Shown here: positions 8,963 to 16,697 of the stretch, in pieces | How the letters are laid out: every line of letters starts with the position of its first letter | Numbering within the stretch: position 1 is the first letter of the stretch | Made by a program: the position numbers and the translations under genes | DNA from: Weeksellaceae bacterium | Lineage (GTDB): Bacteria; Bacteroidota; Bacteroidia; Flavobacteriales; Weeksellaceae | Length of the DNA: 64,000 nt | Direction of reading: 5' to 3' | Assembly: GCA_022013695.1 (NCBI GenBank) | Contig: JAKLPS010000017.1 | Coordinates: forward strand, 1 to 64,000 | The notes under the pieces: generated by a model | The model's database searches: none | Told to the model about the DNA's origin: nothing | The model's input: the letters and a program-made list of their open reading frames with translations, nothing else

Positions 8963-9486
8963 TAGTTTATTTTCAAGATTTCTGATAATTCTTCGCAGGA
9001 AACATCCAGTTGCTTCTCCTCCAGCGTGTCGGCATTATAAACAATGAATGTTTTTTTCAACTCGATGTTGTTCACATCAAGAGCCACTCGCAATCCCGTG
9101 AACAACTCTTCCGCGTTGATTTTATACTTGCCTTCTTTGCTGTAATTGCCTTCGCTACCGCCGACGCTGGCGATGATCAAGGCATCTTTTCCGGACAAGA
9201 TATTGAATTCTCCTTCCGAGATCCAGCGCATATCGAAAACCTCATCGATCCAAAGTTTCAGCAATGGCGGCAACCCGAACCAAATGATGGGAAAATGAAA
9301 AATCAGCCGCTCGTAATCCACAATCCTTTTCCGCTCGCGAAAGGTATGAATATGAAAATCTGGATAATCCTCGTACAAATCGCGAAAAGTTACATTTGGC
9401 ATATTCTCATAACATTCCAGCAATCTGACATTAGTGGTAGAATGTTCGAAATATGGATGAGCAAAAAGTACCAGTGTTTTTTTCAA
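8962..9486 (-). CDS. KefF/KefG-like NAD(P)H oxidoreductase
   Basis: A 174-residue flavodoxin-fold protein of the NQO/MdaB/KefF family. The N-terminal motif LVLFAHPYFEHSTTNVRL is the family's FMN phosphate-binding strand-loop. FHFPIIWFGLPPLLKLWID is the characteristic FMN-isoalloxazine segment. Such proteins are required for full activity of Kef antiporters and reduce quinones. Its stop codon overlaps the ATG of the antiporter gene, supporting a two-gene kefF-kefC-like operon. No recognisable promoter box was found in the 217-bp gap upstream. Confidence 0.85.
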   Translation of the reverse strand: MKKTLVLFAHPYFEHSTTNVRLLECYENMPNVTFRDLYEDYPDFHIHTFRERKRIVDYERLIFHFPIIWFGLPPLLKLWIDEVFDMRWISEGEFNILSGKDALIIASVGGSEGNYSKEGKYKINAEELFTGLRVALDVNNIELKKTFIVYNADTLEEKQLDVSCEELSEILKIN

Positions 9487-9647
9487 GAGAAACGGCGATT
9501 TTCGTAAATATAACGAAATTTTGAATTAAATCAAATTCTTAAGCCATCCGAGATTGAAATTTACCTGAAGTTTATAATTTGTTTTGCCTGACTATTGATG
9601 AGTGTCCAAAATTTTTATAAATCTAACCGATGAGCGCTTCCACAAAA

Positions 9648-9680
9648 AAAGTCACCATTCCTTTTATGAATTGTGACTTT
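9648..9680 (-). terminator. terminator of the LemA/TPM operon
   Basis: Inverted repeat AAAGTCACCATTC (9648-9660) / GAATTGTGACTTT (9668-9680) with one mismatch. On the minus strand it is followed by TTTTTTTGTGG. The rest of the 9487-9703 gap shows no gene. Confidence 0.75.
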
Positions 9681-9703
9681 AACTTTTTTTAATTTAATGA
9701 TTT

Positions 9704-10519
9704 TTACCATCCACCAGAAGCGCCGCCGCCGCCGAAACTGCCGCCGCCGCCAAAGCCGCCGAAACCTCCGCCGCCACTGCTTCCTCCGCCAAATCCGCCA
9801 CCGCCGAAACTGCCTGGGAATGGGAAAGGGAAGAATCCGCCGCCATATCGTCGGCTTCCTTTCCTAGAAAGCGTGTAGTCATCGTCGTCTCCGTTGTTGC
9901 CTCGGTTATTTTTGCTGATGATACTGATCAAAATCAGAATAATCACAACGATCACCGCCAGAGAGCCAAAATTGATCCCGCCATCTTTGTTTTGCTTCTT
10001 GACCATCGGTTTGAATTTCCCCTGCACAGCCTCCATTATTGCCGACGTCCCGCGGTCTATCCCTTTGTACCATTCGCCTTTTTTGAAGCTTGGCGTGACG
10101 AGATAATCCAAAATCTGCCCTGCGACCGACGCCGTCAAATATTGCTCCACAGCGCGGCCTTGCTGGATGGCCATGGTGTGATCTTCTGTTGCAATCATAA
10201 AAACAACGCCGTTATCTACTCCTTTTTGTCCAATTCCCCATTTCTCTCCGTACATCGTTGCGAGGTAGTTCACATCTTCGCCGCCTGTTGTTGGTAGAAT
10301 AATGACTTCGATTTCTGTAGAAGTAGAGTCCGAGAATTTGATAAGTTTCTGATTGAGAGCCTGTTCTTCGCTTTCCGATAGCAAGTTGGCCTTGTCATAA
10401 ACCGGATAAAGCACGGCCGGTTTTTCCGGAATATTCTGCGCCTTGATCGCGAAACCAAAGATCAGAAATATGGCAAACACAGACCGTTTAAGAGAAACTG
10501 ATATCATTGGAAATTTCAT
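9704..10519 (-). CDS. TPM domain-containing membrane protein, Gly-rich C terminus
   Basis: A YgcG-like protein with a signal sequence (SVFAIFLIFGFAIKAQ), a TPM domain (about residues 35-155; VYDKANLLSESEEQALNQKL, STEIEVIILPTTGG, GVVFMIATEDH), and one membrane segment (NFGSLAVIVVIILILISII). A cytoplasmic tail follows, rich in Gly, Phe and Ser with many GGGG runs and ending GASGGW. TPM domains in bacteria and plants are linked to envelope or photosystem-repair roles; the exact function here is unknown. The start is uncertain: ATG 10519 or 10507 both give a signal peptide. It overlaps the end of the preceding TPM gene by 20-32 bp. The tail-encoding DNA is strikingly GC-rich (repeats of ccgccg) in an AT-rich genome, so slippage is possible. 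Confidence 0.87.
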   Translation of the reverse strand: MKFPMISVSLKRSVFAIFLIFGFAIKAQNIPEKPAVLYPVYDKANLLSESEEQALNQKLIKFSDSTSTEIEVIILPTTGGEDVNYLATMYGEKWGIGQKGVDNGVVFMIATEDHTMAIQQGRAVEQYLTASVAGQILDYLVTPSFKKGEWYKGIDRGTSAIMEAVQGKFKPMVKKQNKDGGINFGSLAVIVVIILILISIISKNNRGNNGDDDDYTLSRKGSRRYGGGFFPFPFPGSFGGGGFGGGSSGGGGFGGFGGGGSFGGGGASGGW

Positions 10520-10916
10520 TGATATTTTCCCCGTCAATAGGGAAATATTTTTTGAGTTCGTTGCCGGTTTTCAAGATGGCATCTTTGAGAGCTTGGCAGT
10601 AATTTTCTCTGGCAAATTCAGCAGTGATTTCATCGTGAATCCTGTCCCAAAACTCTTGTTTTACTTTCTTGTGAATGCCCTCGTCGCCGATGATGGTGAG
10701 ATAATGGTGTTCAAAATTCACATAAAACAAAACGGCATTCCGTTCTTTGGTTTTGTGCATTTCCAAAGATTGGAAGATGCCGAATGCTTTTTTGGCAAAA
10801 TCGGAATCTTCGGCGGCGTCTATATGCACACGGATCTCTCCAGACGACTGATCCTCAGCTATTTTGATGGCTTCCACGAGGGAAGCTCTCTCTGGATCTG
10901 TTAGAAATTGGCTCAT
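10488..10916 (-). CDS. TPM domain-containing protein
   Basis: A 142-residue soluble protein made almost entirely of one TPM domain: AIKIAEDQSSGEIRVHID, NAVLFYVNFEHHYLTIIGDEG and FARENYCQALKDAI. It has no signal peptide, unlike the second TPM protein downstream. Its ATG overlaps the stop of the LemA gene (TAATG), and its 3' end overlaps the next TPM gene. The three proteins are therefore probably made in fixed ratio. The LemA-TPM-TPM arrangement is common in Bacteroidota; its job is unresolved. Confidence 0.87.
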   Translation of the reverse strand: MSQFLTDPERASLVEAIKIAEDQSSGEIRVHIDAAEDSDFAKKAFGIFQSLEMHKTKERNAVLFYVNFEHHYLTIIGDEGIHKKVKQEFWDRIHDEITAEFARENYCQALKDAILKTGNELKKYFPIDGENINEISNDISFS

Positions 10917-11518
10917 TATTCTGAGAAAACGCTTGGTGCTTTTTCTGCGCCTGCTTCTGCTTTGAAAGTTGGTTTAGATTTGAATTTTGGGAACAATGCC
11001 GCAACAATATTTCCTGGGAAACTCTCAACCAAGTTATTAAAACCCTTCACAGAACCATTGTAATAGACTGTTTCCGAACGGATGCTGTTTTCAATTGCTG
11101 TATATTCTCTCTGGAAATTGATGTACTGTTGATCGGCCTTCAGGTCGGGATATTTCTCTACAACCACCATTAATTTTCCCAGCGCACCGCTCAACTGACT
11201 TTGCGCCTGCTGGAATTTTGCCATATCGGCTTCGGTCATATTTGTCGGATCAATATTGATGGAAGTGGCTTTTGCTCTGGCTTCTACAACCTGAGTAAGT
11301 GTTTCCTTCTCAAATTTTGCATACGATTTTACCGTTCTCTCCAGATTTGGAATCAAGTTAGCACGTTTCTGATAAACGGTCTCTACATTTGCCCATTTTT
11401 CCAGAACGTCATTATTCGCTTGAACCATAGAATTATATCTACCAGATCCCCAAAAGAAAACTAATGCGACCATTGCCAATAATACGACACCAGCCACAAG
11501 ACAACCTTTACCTTTCAT
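10916..11518 (-). CDS. LemA family protein
   Basis: A 200-residue LemA protein: one N-terminal membrane anchor (LVAGVVLLAMVALVFFWGS) followed by a helical-bundle domain with the family motifs YNSMVQANNDVLEKWANVE, YQKRANLIPNLERTVK and YPDLKADQQYINFQ. In this family the N terminus is cytoplasmic and short and the bundle extracytoplasmic. It is the first gene of a three-gene operon with two TPM proteins. A -7 promoter box lies at 11549-11556. Confidence 0.93.
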   Translation of the reverse strand: MKGKGCLVAGVVLLAMVALVFFWGSGRYNSMVQANNDVLEKWANVETVYQKRANLIPNLERTVKSYAKFEKETLTQVVEARAKATSINIDPTNMTEADMAKFQQAQSQLSGALGKLMVVVEKYPDLKADQQYINFQREYTAIENSIRSETVYYNGSVKGFNNLVESFPGNIVAALFPKFKSKPTFKAEAGAEKAPSVFSE

Positions 11519-11548
11519 ATTTTTATATTTTGTTGAATGTTAATGAAC

Positions 11549-11556
11549 CAAATATA
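11549..11556 (-). promoter_or_regulatory. promoter -7 box TATATTTG for the lemA operon
   Basis: On the minus strand TATATTTG matches TAnnTTTG, 30 bp upstream of the LemA ATG. Confidence 0.55.
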
Positions 11557-11579
11557 CAAATTAAATATATCCAAAGAAT

Positions 11580-12350
11580 TTATTTTTCAAAAAGCTTGGC
11601 TTCTTCCCACAGTTCATCCATTTTTTGGAGATTCAAATCGGAGAGATTTAGATTTTGTGATTTCGCAAGTTCTTCCATTTTTTGGAATCTGGAGATGAAT
11701 TTGGAATTGGTTTTTTCTAAGGCTGTATCTGCATTTAGTCCGGAAATTCTGGCATAATTGATCAAAGAAAAAAAAACGTCGCCGAGTTCGTTTTCCTTCT
11801 TATCAACTTCAGTTTCTGCGTGAAATTCTGCCAACTCCTCTTCTACTTTTTTCCAAGCATCTTCCGCTGAATCAAACTCAAAACCGATTCCCTTCACTTT
11901 ATCTTGGATTCTGTACGCTTTGATAATCGGTGGCAAACTCTTGGGAACACCTTCCAAGACGGATTTATTTCCTTCCTTAAGTTTCAGTTTTTCCCAGTTT
12001 TGCTTCACCGCTTCTTCATCTTCTGCAACGGCATCACCATAAATATGCGGATGGCGAAAAATCAGTTTTTCGTTCAAAGAATTGATCACGTCAGCAATAT
12101 CGAAACTCTCTCTCTCAGAACCGATTTTCGCATAAAAAACCAGATGGAGAAGCACATCGCCGAGTTCTTTTTTGATTTCCAAAAGGTCATTGTTCAATAT
12201 GGCATCGGACAATTCGTAGGTTTCCTCAAGTGTCAAATGGCGCAAACTTTCTAAGGTCTGTTTCCTGTCCCACGGGCATTTTTCCCGCAGATCGTCCATG
12301 ATATCGATCAGCCTTCCAAAAGCCTCCAATTTTTCTTGCCGTGAGTTCAT
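11580..12350 (-). CDS. mazG: nucleoside triphosphate pyrophosphohydrolase MazG
   Basis: A 256-residue two-domain MazG. It hydrolyses (d)NTPs to NMP and pyrophosphate, cleaning the nucleotide pool. The N-terminal domain has LREKCPWDRKQTLESLRHLT and the metal-binding LEETYELSDAI / ELGDVLLHLVF (ExxE12-28ExxD pattern). The second domain repeats it (EEELAEFHAE, ENELGDVFFSLINYARI). The length is typical of the E. coli-type enzyme. The ATG is preceded by AT-rich 14-bp tandem repeats. No promoter box was identified. Confidence 0.93.
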   Translation of the reverse strand: MNSRQEKLEAFGRLIDIMDDLREKCPWDRKQTLESLRHLTLEETYELSDAILNNDLLEIKKELGDVLLHLVFYAKIGSERESFDIADVINSLNEKLIFRHPHIYGDAVAEDEEAVKQNWEKLKLKEGNKSVLEGVPKSLPPIIKAYRIQDKVKGIGFEFDSAEDAWKKVEEELAEFHAETEVDKKENELGDVFFSLINYARISGLNADTALEKTNSKFISRFQKMEELAKSQNLNLSDLNLQKMDELWEEAKLFEK

Positions 12351-12387
12351 AATTGATTAATGATAATTGATTAATGATAATTGATTA
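12351..12387. repeat. 14-bp AT-rich tandem repeat
   Basis: Two perfect copies of AATTGATTAATGAT (12351-12378) and a partial third copy (12379-12387), directly abutting the mazG start codon. This is inside the leader or promoter region of mazG. Confidence 0.75.
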
Positions 12388-12494
12388 TTAATTTTTCTTG
12401 GGCAGTTTTTCGCCTTCCACATCCATTTGTAACTTTGACCTTTGTCTTTCCAAGTCAATTTCCAACAACTGTCAACCAACAACTATCAACTAAA

Positions 12495-13145
12495 TCATTG
12501 CGATTTATTTTGCAACATCGGAACAAATTTATAAACCCCAAATTCCTCTTTCTCAAACTGAGTTTCAGAAATTTTCGTAAACCTGTAAAGTGTCTGTTCA
12601 TCGGATTTCCCAAGCGGAATCACCATTTTGCCACCCACTTTCAATTGTTTCAATAATTCGGTTGGCAACACTTCTGCACCGCAAGTCACAAGAATTTTGT
12701 CAAAAGGCGCAAACGTTGGCAACCCCGCAAATCCATCACCAAAACTCTGAAATTTGGGACGAATATCCAATTCTTTGAAAATCCTATGAGAAAAATCGAA
12801 CAAATCTTTCTGGCGTTCCACGGTGTAAACCCAGGCTTTCATTTTGATGAGAACAGCCGTCTGATAACCGCAACCCGTTCCTATTTCCAAGACTTTTTCG
12901 CATTCCTTTACTTCCAACAATTCGGTTTGCTCGGCAACGGTTGACGGATGAGAAATGGTCTGTTTTGCCGCAATCGGGAACGCGCGATCTTCATAAGCAT
13001 AATCCTCGAAAACACTTTCTATAAAGAGATGTCTGGGAACTTCGTTCATCGCAGCCAAAACAAAACTGTCGGTAATGCCCATTTTCTGCTGAAGATAATC
13101 CACCAATTGTTTTCTCTTGCCTTTGTGAACGTAAGTATCTCTCAT
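12495..13145 (-). CDS. pcm: protein-L-isoaspartate O-methyltransferase
   Basis: An AdoMet-dependent repair enzyme that methylates isoaspartyl residues in damaged proteins. The start at ATG 13145 (MRDTYVHKGKRKQLVDYL, 216 residues) fits the family; the open frame upstream to 13226 has no family homology. Motifs: AFPIAAKQTISHPSTVA (substrate and acceptor region), VLEIGTGCGYQTAVL (AdoMet motif I), FDKILVTCGAEVLP and GGKMVIPLG. The 144-bp gap downstream to mazG holds only AT-rich repeats. Confidence 0.92.
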   Translation of the reverse strand: MRDTYVHKGKRKQLVDYLQQKMGITDSFVLAAMNEVPRHLFIESVFEDYAYEDRAFPIAAKQTISHPSTVAEQTELLEVKECEKVLEIGTGCGYQTAVLIKMKAWVYTVERQKDLFDFSHRIFKELDIRPKFQSFGDGFAGLPTFAPFDKILVTCGAEVLPTELLKQLKVGGKMVIPLGKSDEQTLYRFTKISETQFEKEEFGVYKFVPMLQNKSQ

Positions 13146-13266
13146 TATAGCTATTAGTTCTTTGGTAAAGAATTTGCAATTTCCGAAGGATAAATTTAAA
13201 ATCCAAATAAGAATCATAATTTTCAAGATTTATTAAATATCTCTCTCCCATTCCGATTAAACTTTA

Positions 13267-13274
13267 TAAATTTG
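13267..13274 (+). promoter_or_regulatory. possible promoter -7 box TAAATTTG
   Basis: It matches TAnnTTTG, about 70 bp upstream of the KAS III ATG at 13344, on the right strand. The longer leader and AT-rich context make it less certain than the other boxes. Confidence 0.4.
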
Positions 13275-13343
13275 ATTGTTTTTTTATTAAAACAAATGGG
13301 TTGATTTCATTTTAATTTAAATTTAAAAAACGCTAACGGATTT

Positions 13344-14321
13344 ATGCAGAAATTAAGAGCTTATATAAAAGGAACCGGGTCTTACGTTCCACCAAAAATT
13401 TTAAAGAATGCTTTTTTCGAAAAAGTGGGATCTTCTGACGAGTGGATTTTTAAAAACTTAGGAATCAGGGAACGCCGAATTGCCCAAGGCGAAGTCACCA
13501 GCGATTTGGCGTACAAAGCCGGACTTAGAGCTTTGGAAAACACCGACGTAAAACCAGAAAACATAGACCTCATCATCGTCGCCACTTCTACCCCAGACAG
13601 GCAAGCACCGTCAACAGCGTGCTTCGTACAAGAAAAAATGAAAGCACCACAGGCCGTTGCTTTCGATATATCGGCAGTCTGCTCAGGCGGACTTTACGGA
13701 ATTGCGATTGGTAGCCAATTCATCGAAACCGGAATGTATAAGAATGTTCTCGTAATCGGTGCCGATACATTTTCGACGATTACCGATTGGGAAAGAAAAG
13801 ATTCGGTGTTTTTTGGAGACGGCGCAGGCGCAATTTTGCTATCCGCCACAACTGAAGACAAAGGCTTTTTCGATTTCAAATTGCACGCAGATGGCACCGG
13901 GAAATACCATTTCAATATTCCGGCCGGCGGTTCTGAAATGCCGGCGTCTGAAGAAACTTTGAAGCAGAAACTTCATTATTTCCAAATGAACGGCAAGGAG
14001 GTTTATGATACCGCAACGAGAGTTTTACCGGAAACAATTGACGAAATCCTCGAAGCCAACCAAATGACTTCAGACAATGTCGATTGGGTCATTCCGCACC
14101 AGCCAAGCATCAGAATTCTGCAAGAAACGGCTCGAAAAACCAATATTCCTTTTGAAAAAGTGATGACGAATATGGACAAATACGCCAACACTTCTGGCGG
14201 AACCATCCCCATCGTGCTTGACGAAACTTACAAAAGCGGAAAGATAAAACCCGGAAATATCTTGCTTTTCGCAGCCGTCGGTTCGGGTTGGACTTGGGGA
14301 ACGGCGCTTTATAAAGCTTAG
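13344..14321 (+). CDS. 3-oxoacyl-ACP synthase III family protein
   Basis: A FabH-like thiolase-fold enzyme of 325 residues that would condense an acyl-CoA starter with malonyl-ACP. The Cys-His-Asn triad is visible: Cys113 in DISAVCSGG, His252 in IPHQPS and Asn282 in YANTSGGT. VVFGDGAGA-type (FFGDGAGAILL) and SGWTWGTALYKA motifs also fit. Compared with the usual GNTSAAS the Asn motif is NTSGGT, so it may be a specialised KAS III rather than the housekeeping FabH. It is followed after 80 bp by an enoyl-ACP-reductase-like gene, suggesting a fatty-acid or branched-lipid function. Confidence 0.9.
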   Translation: MQKLRAYIKGTGSYVPPKILKNAFFEKVGSSDEWIFKNLGIRERRIAQGEVTSDLAYKAGLRALENTDVKPENIDLIIVATSTPDRQAPSTACFVQEKMKAPQAVAFDISAVCSGGLYGIAIGSQFIETGMYKNVLVIGADTFSTITDWERKDSVFFGDGAGAILLSATTEDKGFFDFKLHADGTGKYHFNIPAGGSEMPASEETLKQKLHYFQMNGKEVYDTATRVLPETIDEILEANQMTSDNVDWVIPHQPSIRILQETARKTNIPFEKVMTNMDKYANTSGGTIPIVLDETYKSGKIKPGNILLFAAVGSGWTWGTALYKA

Positions 14322-14325
14322 ACTA

Positions 14326-14379
14326 ATTGTTGATTGTTGATTGTTGATTGGTAATTGTTAATTGTTAATTGTTAATTGT
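14326..14379. repeat. heptanucleotide tandem repeats
   Basis: An ATTGTTG-type unit repeated about three times runs into a GTAATTG/TTAATTG unit repeated four times, filling the spacer between the KAS III gene and the FabI-like gene. Slippage here would change spacing but not a reading frame. Confidence 0.75.
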
Positions 14380-14401
14380 AAAATATTAATTGAAAATCAA
14401 T

Positions 14402-15226
14402 ATGTTAGAAAATCAAACTTTCCTGATTACTGGGATAGCCGACGAAAACTCGCTGGCGATGAAAACCGCTGAAAAAATATTAGAAAACAACGGGAAAGTC
14501 GTTTGCACCGGTTTGGGTGTAACGCCTTTCCACCTCAATCTATCTGAAAAAGCGGTAGGATTTCTTAATAAAAACTATGAGGATTTTGAAGTGGCTTGTA
14601 AAAAAGTTTTAGGAAACGATGTTTACATTGCGCCTTTGGATGTCACGCTTCCGGAAAGTTTAAAGTTCCTTGCCGAAGATTTGAAAAATAAAAATATTCA
14701 GCTGAATGGCTTTCTGCACGCGATTGCAATGGACAAAACCATCCGAAACAAATCTGTAAAACCAATGCTGGAAGTCACGGCTGAGGAATTCAATGATACG
14801 ATGAATGTTTCGGCGTTTTCCTTGATTTCGTTGTGCCACGCTTTGCTGTACAATGGCGTTTTGCAAAGAGGTTCGTCGATTGTCTCATTGAGCTACATTG
14901 CGGCGGAAAAAGTCTCGTTTTTCCCTTACATTAATATGAGTATTGCAAAAGCGGCGCTCGAAAGATTGACCATCGAAATGGCTTATGAATTGGGAAAAAA
15001 TTACGGCATCCGTGCGAATGCTATCCGATTTTCGCCTTATATGGGAAGCAAAGCCGGCAATGCCACATTGAAAGTGGAAGATGTCGAAAGAGCCAACCGC
15101 CTCAGTCCGCTTGGAAATGCTTTGCCGGAAGATTTAGCGAACGAGATTGTTCATCTTTTCCGAAAAGAAATCAGAATTACAGGCGAAATCCGTCACGTGG
15201 ATGGTGGTTTTCATATTATGGGATAA
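14402..15226 (+). CDS. enoyl-ACP reductase (FabI)-like SDR protein
   Basis: A 274-residue short-chain dehydrogenase closest in pattern to FabI. FLITGIADENSLAMKTAEKI is the FabI-style nucleotide-binding loop. SLSYIAAEK (Tyr165) followed by Tyr176-X6-Lys183 (YINMSIAK) matches the FabI catalytic Tyr-Tyr-Lys arrangement with one extra residue between the tyrosines. RANAIRFSPYMG and ITGEIRHVDGGFHIMG complete the fold. The start is set at ATG 14402; the upstream TTG at 14390 would add four residues. Divergence in the substrate-binding part means it may not be the housekeeping enoyl reductase. It is paired with a KAS III. Confidence 0.82.
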   Translation: MLENQTFLITGIADENSLAMKTAEKILENNGKVVCTGLGVTPFHLNLSEKAVGFLNKNYEDFEVACKKVLGNDVYIAPLDVTLPESLKFLAEDLKNKNIQLNGFLHAIAMDKTIRNKSVKPMLEVTAEEFNDTMNVSAFSLISLCHALLYNGVLQRGSSIVSLSYIAAEKVSFFPYINMSIAKAALERLTIEMAYELGKNYGIRANAIRFSPYMGSKAGNATLKVEDVERANRLSPLGNALPEDLANEIVHLFRKEIRITGEIRHVDGGFHIMG

Positions 15227-15285
15227 GGTCTATATGATTTTAGATTATAAATTTTAGATTTTAGAACATCATTTTTTATGTTTTG

Positions 15286-15320
15286 AATTAAGTCGCAGAT
15301 TTGTGGCTTAATTTTTTTTA
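15286..15320 (+). terminator. terminator after the FabI-like gene
   Basis: AATTAAGTCGCA (15286-15297) pairs with TGTGGCTTAATT (15302-15313), including two G-T pairs, followed by TTTTTTTA. It also serves to separate the Gfo/Idh gene at 15379. Confidence 0.65.
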
Positions 15321-15378
15321 TCATTAAATTTATTGCGACTTTCGGGTTGAATTTATTTCAAATTAATTGTAAAATTTT

Positions 15379-16410
15379 ATGAGAAAAATAAAAACAGCTT
15401 TGTTGGCTTACGGCGGTTCCGGGAAACTTTTCCACGCTCCTTTTTTTGAAGTTCACGAAGGATTTGAACTGTTGGGCGCTTACGAACGAAGCAAAAAATT
15501 GATCCAAAAAGATTATCCGGAAGTCCGAAGTTTCGATTCTTTGGAAGACGTTTTGGAAAGCGATGCGGAATTAGTCGTTGTAAATACGCCCATCGACACC
15601 CATTTTGATTTGACAAAAAAAGTTTTGAAAGCCGGTAAAAATGCTTTGGTAGAAAAAGCTTTTACGACCACTTCCGAGGAAGCTAAAAAACTTGATCAGC
15701 TTGCGAAAGAGAACAAACTGAAACTCTGCGTTTATCAAAACCGAAGATACGACAGCGATTTCCGGACCGCGAAAAAGGTTTTGGAAGAAGACTATCTTGG
15801 CGAAATCGTGGAAGCAGAAATCCGTTTTGAACGGTACAATCCGCTGCTGAGTCCGAAAGCGTGGAAAGAAAGTGGCAATCCAGGCGCGAGTATTTTGATG
15901 GATCTGGGTTCGCATATTATCGATCAGGCTTTGACTTTGTTTGGTTATCCCGAAAAAGTTTTTGCCGACATCAGGCGGACGCGAGAGAATACCCAAATTG
16001 ATGATTATTTTGATATTTTGCTTTATTATTCTGACAAACGCGTGCGATTGAAATCCAGTTTTTTTGTGAAGGAACCCACGCCAGCCTATGTTTTCCACGG
16101 CAAAAAAGGAAGTTTTCTGAAACACAGAGGCGACGTTCAGGAAGATGAACTGAAACTGGGAAAAATTCCGAATCGTGAAAATTGGGGAACGGAGCCGGAA
16201 GAAAAAACCGGACTTCTGGTTTACAACGACCGAGCGGTGCACTTCCCGACTTTGCAAGGAAACTATCTCGACTTTTGCGATGACCTTTATGATGCGATTG
16301 TGAATGATAAGGAAGTTCCTGCAACTGCAAAGCAAGCTTACCATACGATGAAAGTGATTGAAGCGGCACAGAAAAGCGCGACAAAAGAAGAAGTGATATC
16401 TTTAGGATGA
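15379..16410 (+). CDS. Gfo/Idh/MocA family oxidoreductase
   Basis: A 343-residue NAD(P)-dependent dehydrogenase of the Gfo/Idh/MocA family, which oxidises sugars, inositols or related polyols. The N-terminal Rossmann domain has LLAYGGSGKLFHAPFFE. The family EKP motif is present as EKAFTTTSEEA, retaining the lysine but with Ala in place of Pro. The C-terminal substrate domain has LMDLGSHIIDQAL (Asp/His of the active site). Its general pattern resembles the IolW/YhhX-like group. No transporter or sugar gene is adjacent, so the substrate is unknown. No leader promoter box was recognised. Confidence 0.9.
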   Translation: MRKIKTALLAYGGSGKLFHAPFFEVHEGFELLGAYERSKKLIQKDYPEVRSFDSLEDVLESDAELVVVNTPIDTHFDLTKKVLKAGKNALVEKAFTTTSEEAKKLDQLAKENKLKLCVYQNRRYDSDFRTAKKVLEEDYLGEIVEAEIRFERYNPLLSPKAWKESGNPGASILMDLGSHIIDQALTLFGYPEKVFADIRRTRENTQIDDYFDILLYYSDKRVRLKSSFFVKEPTPAYVFHGKKGSFLKHRGDVQEDELKLGKIPNRENWGTEPEEKTGLLVYNDRAVHFPTLQGNYLDFCDDLYDAIVNDKEVPATAKQAYHTMKVIEAAQKSATKEEVISLG

Positions 16411-16428
16411 AAACGTTTAATTTTTTTG

Positions 16429-16436
16429 TAAATTTG
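16429..16436 (+). promoter_or_regulatory. promoter -7 box TAAATTTG for the toxin-antitoxin pair
   Basis: It matches TAnnTTTG, 18 bp upstream of the antitoxin ATG at 16455. Confidence 0.55.
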
Positions 16437-16454
16437 ATATAAATAAAATTCAAA

Positions 16455-16697
16455 ATGAGTTCAGCCGAATTAGAATTAAAATTAGAGGTTATCAATAAAA
16501 TTACCGAATTGAAAGAAATTCGGGTTATACGAGAAATCAAGAAACTGTTGGACTTTGAACTATATGAAAACGTTTTTGTCTTATCAAAACAACAAGAAAA
16601 CAGAATTGCAGAAGCACGAAGAGAGTATGAAAATGGAGAAATATCTGGTGACGACGAAGTAAATAAAGAAATCGACCAGTGGCTAAAAGAAAAGTAG
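16455..16697 (+). CDS. putative antitoxin of a RelE/ParE-type module
   Basis: An 80-residue, highly charged, mostly helical protein: an N-terminal helix that could dimerise (SAELELKLEVINKITELKEI), a middle FELYENVFVLSKQQENRI, and an acidic C-terminal tail ending EIDQWLKEK. No named domain was recognised. The antitoxin role is inferred from its position: it overlaps by 19 bp a ParE-like toxin frame, the usual antitoxin-first order. The EARREYENGEISGDDEVNKEIDQWL end resembles tails of small antitoxins that bind ParE toxins. Confidence 0.7.
   Translation: MSSAELELKLEVINKITELKEIRVIREIKKLLDFELYENVFVLSKQQENRIAEARREYENGEISGDDEVNKEIDQWLKEK

Noticed and set aside
9673-9867. Plus-strand Arg-rich frame
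   Set aside because: It is the complement of the Gly-rich tail of the TPM protein and lacks any start context or homology.
12430-12437. TAACTTTG promoter box on the plus strand
   Set aside because: No plus-strand gene follows; it points into pcm, which is on the minus strand. Such an 8-mer is expected by chance in AT-rich DNA.
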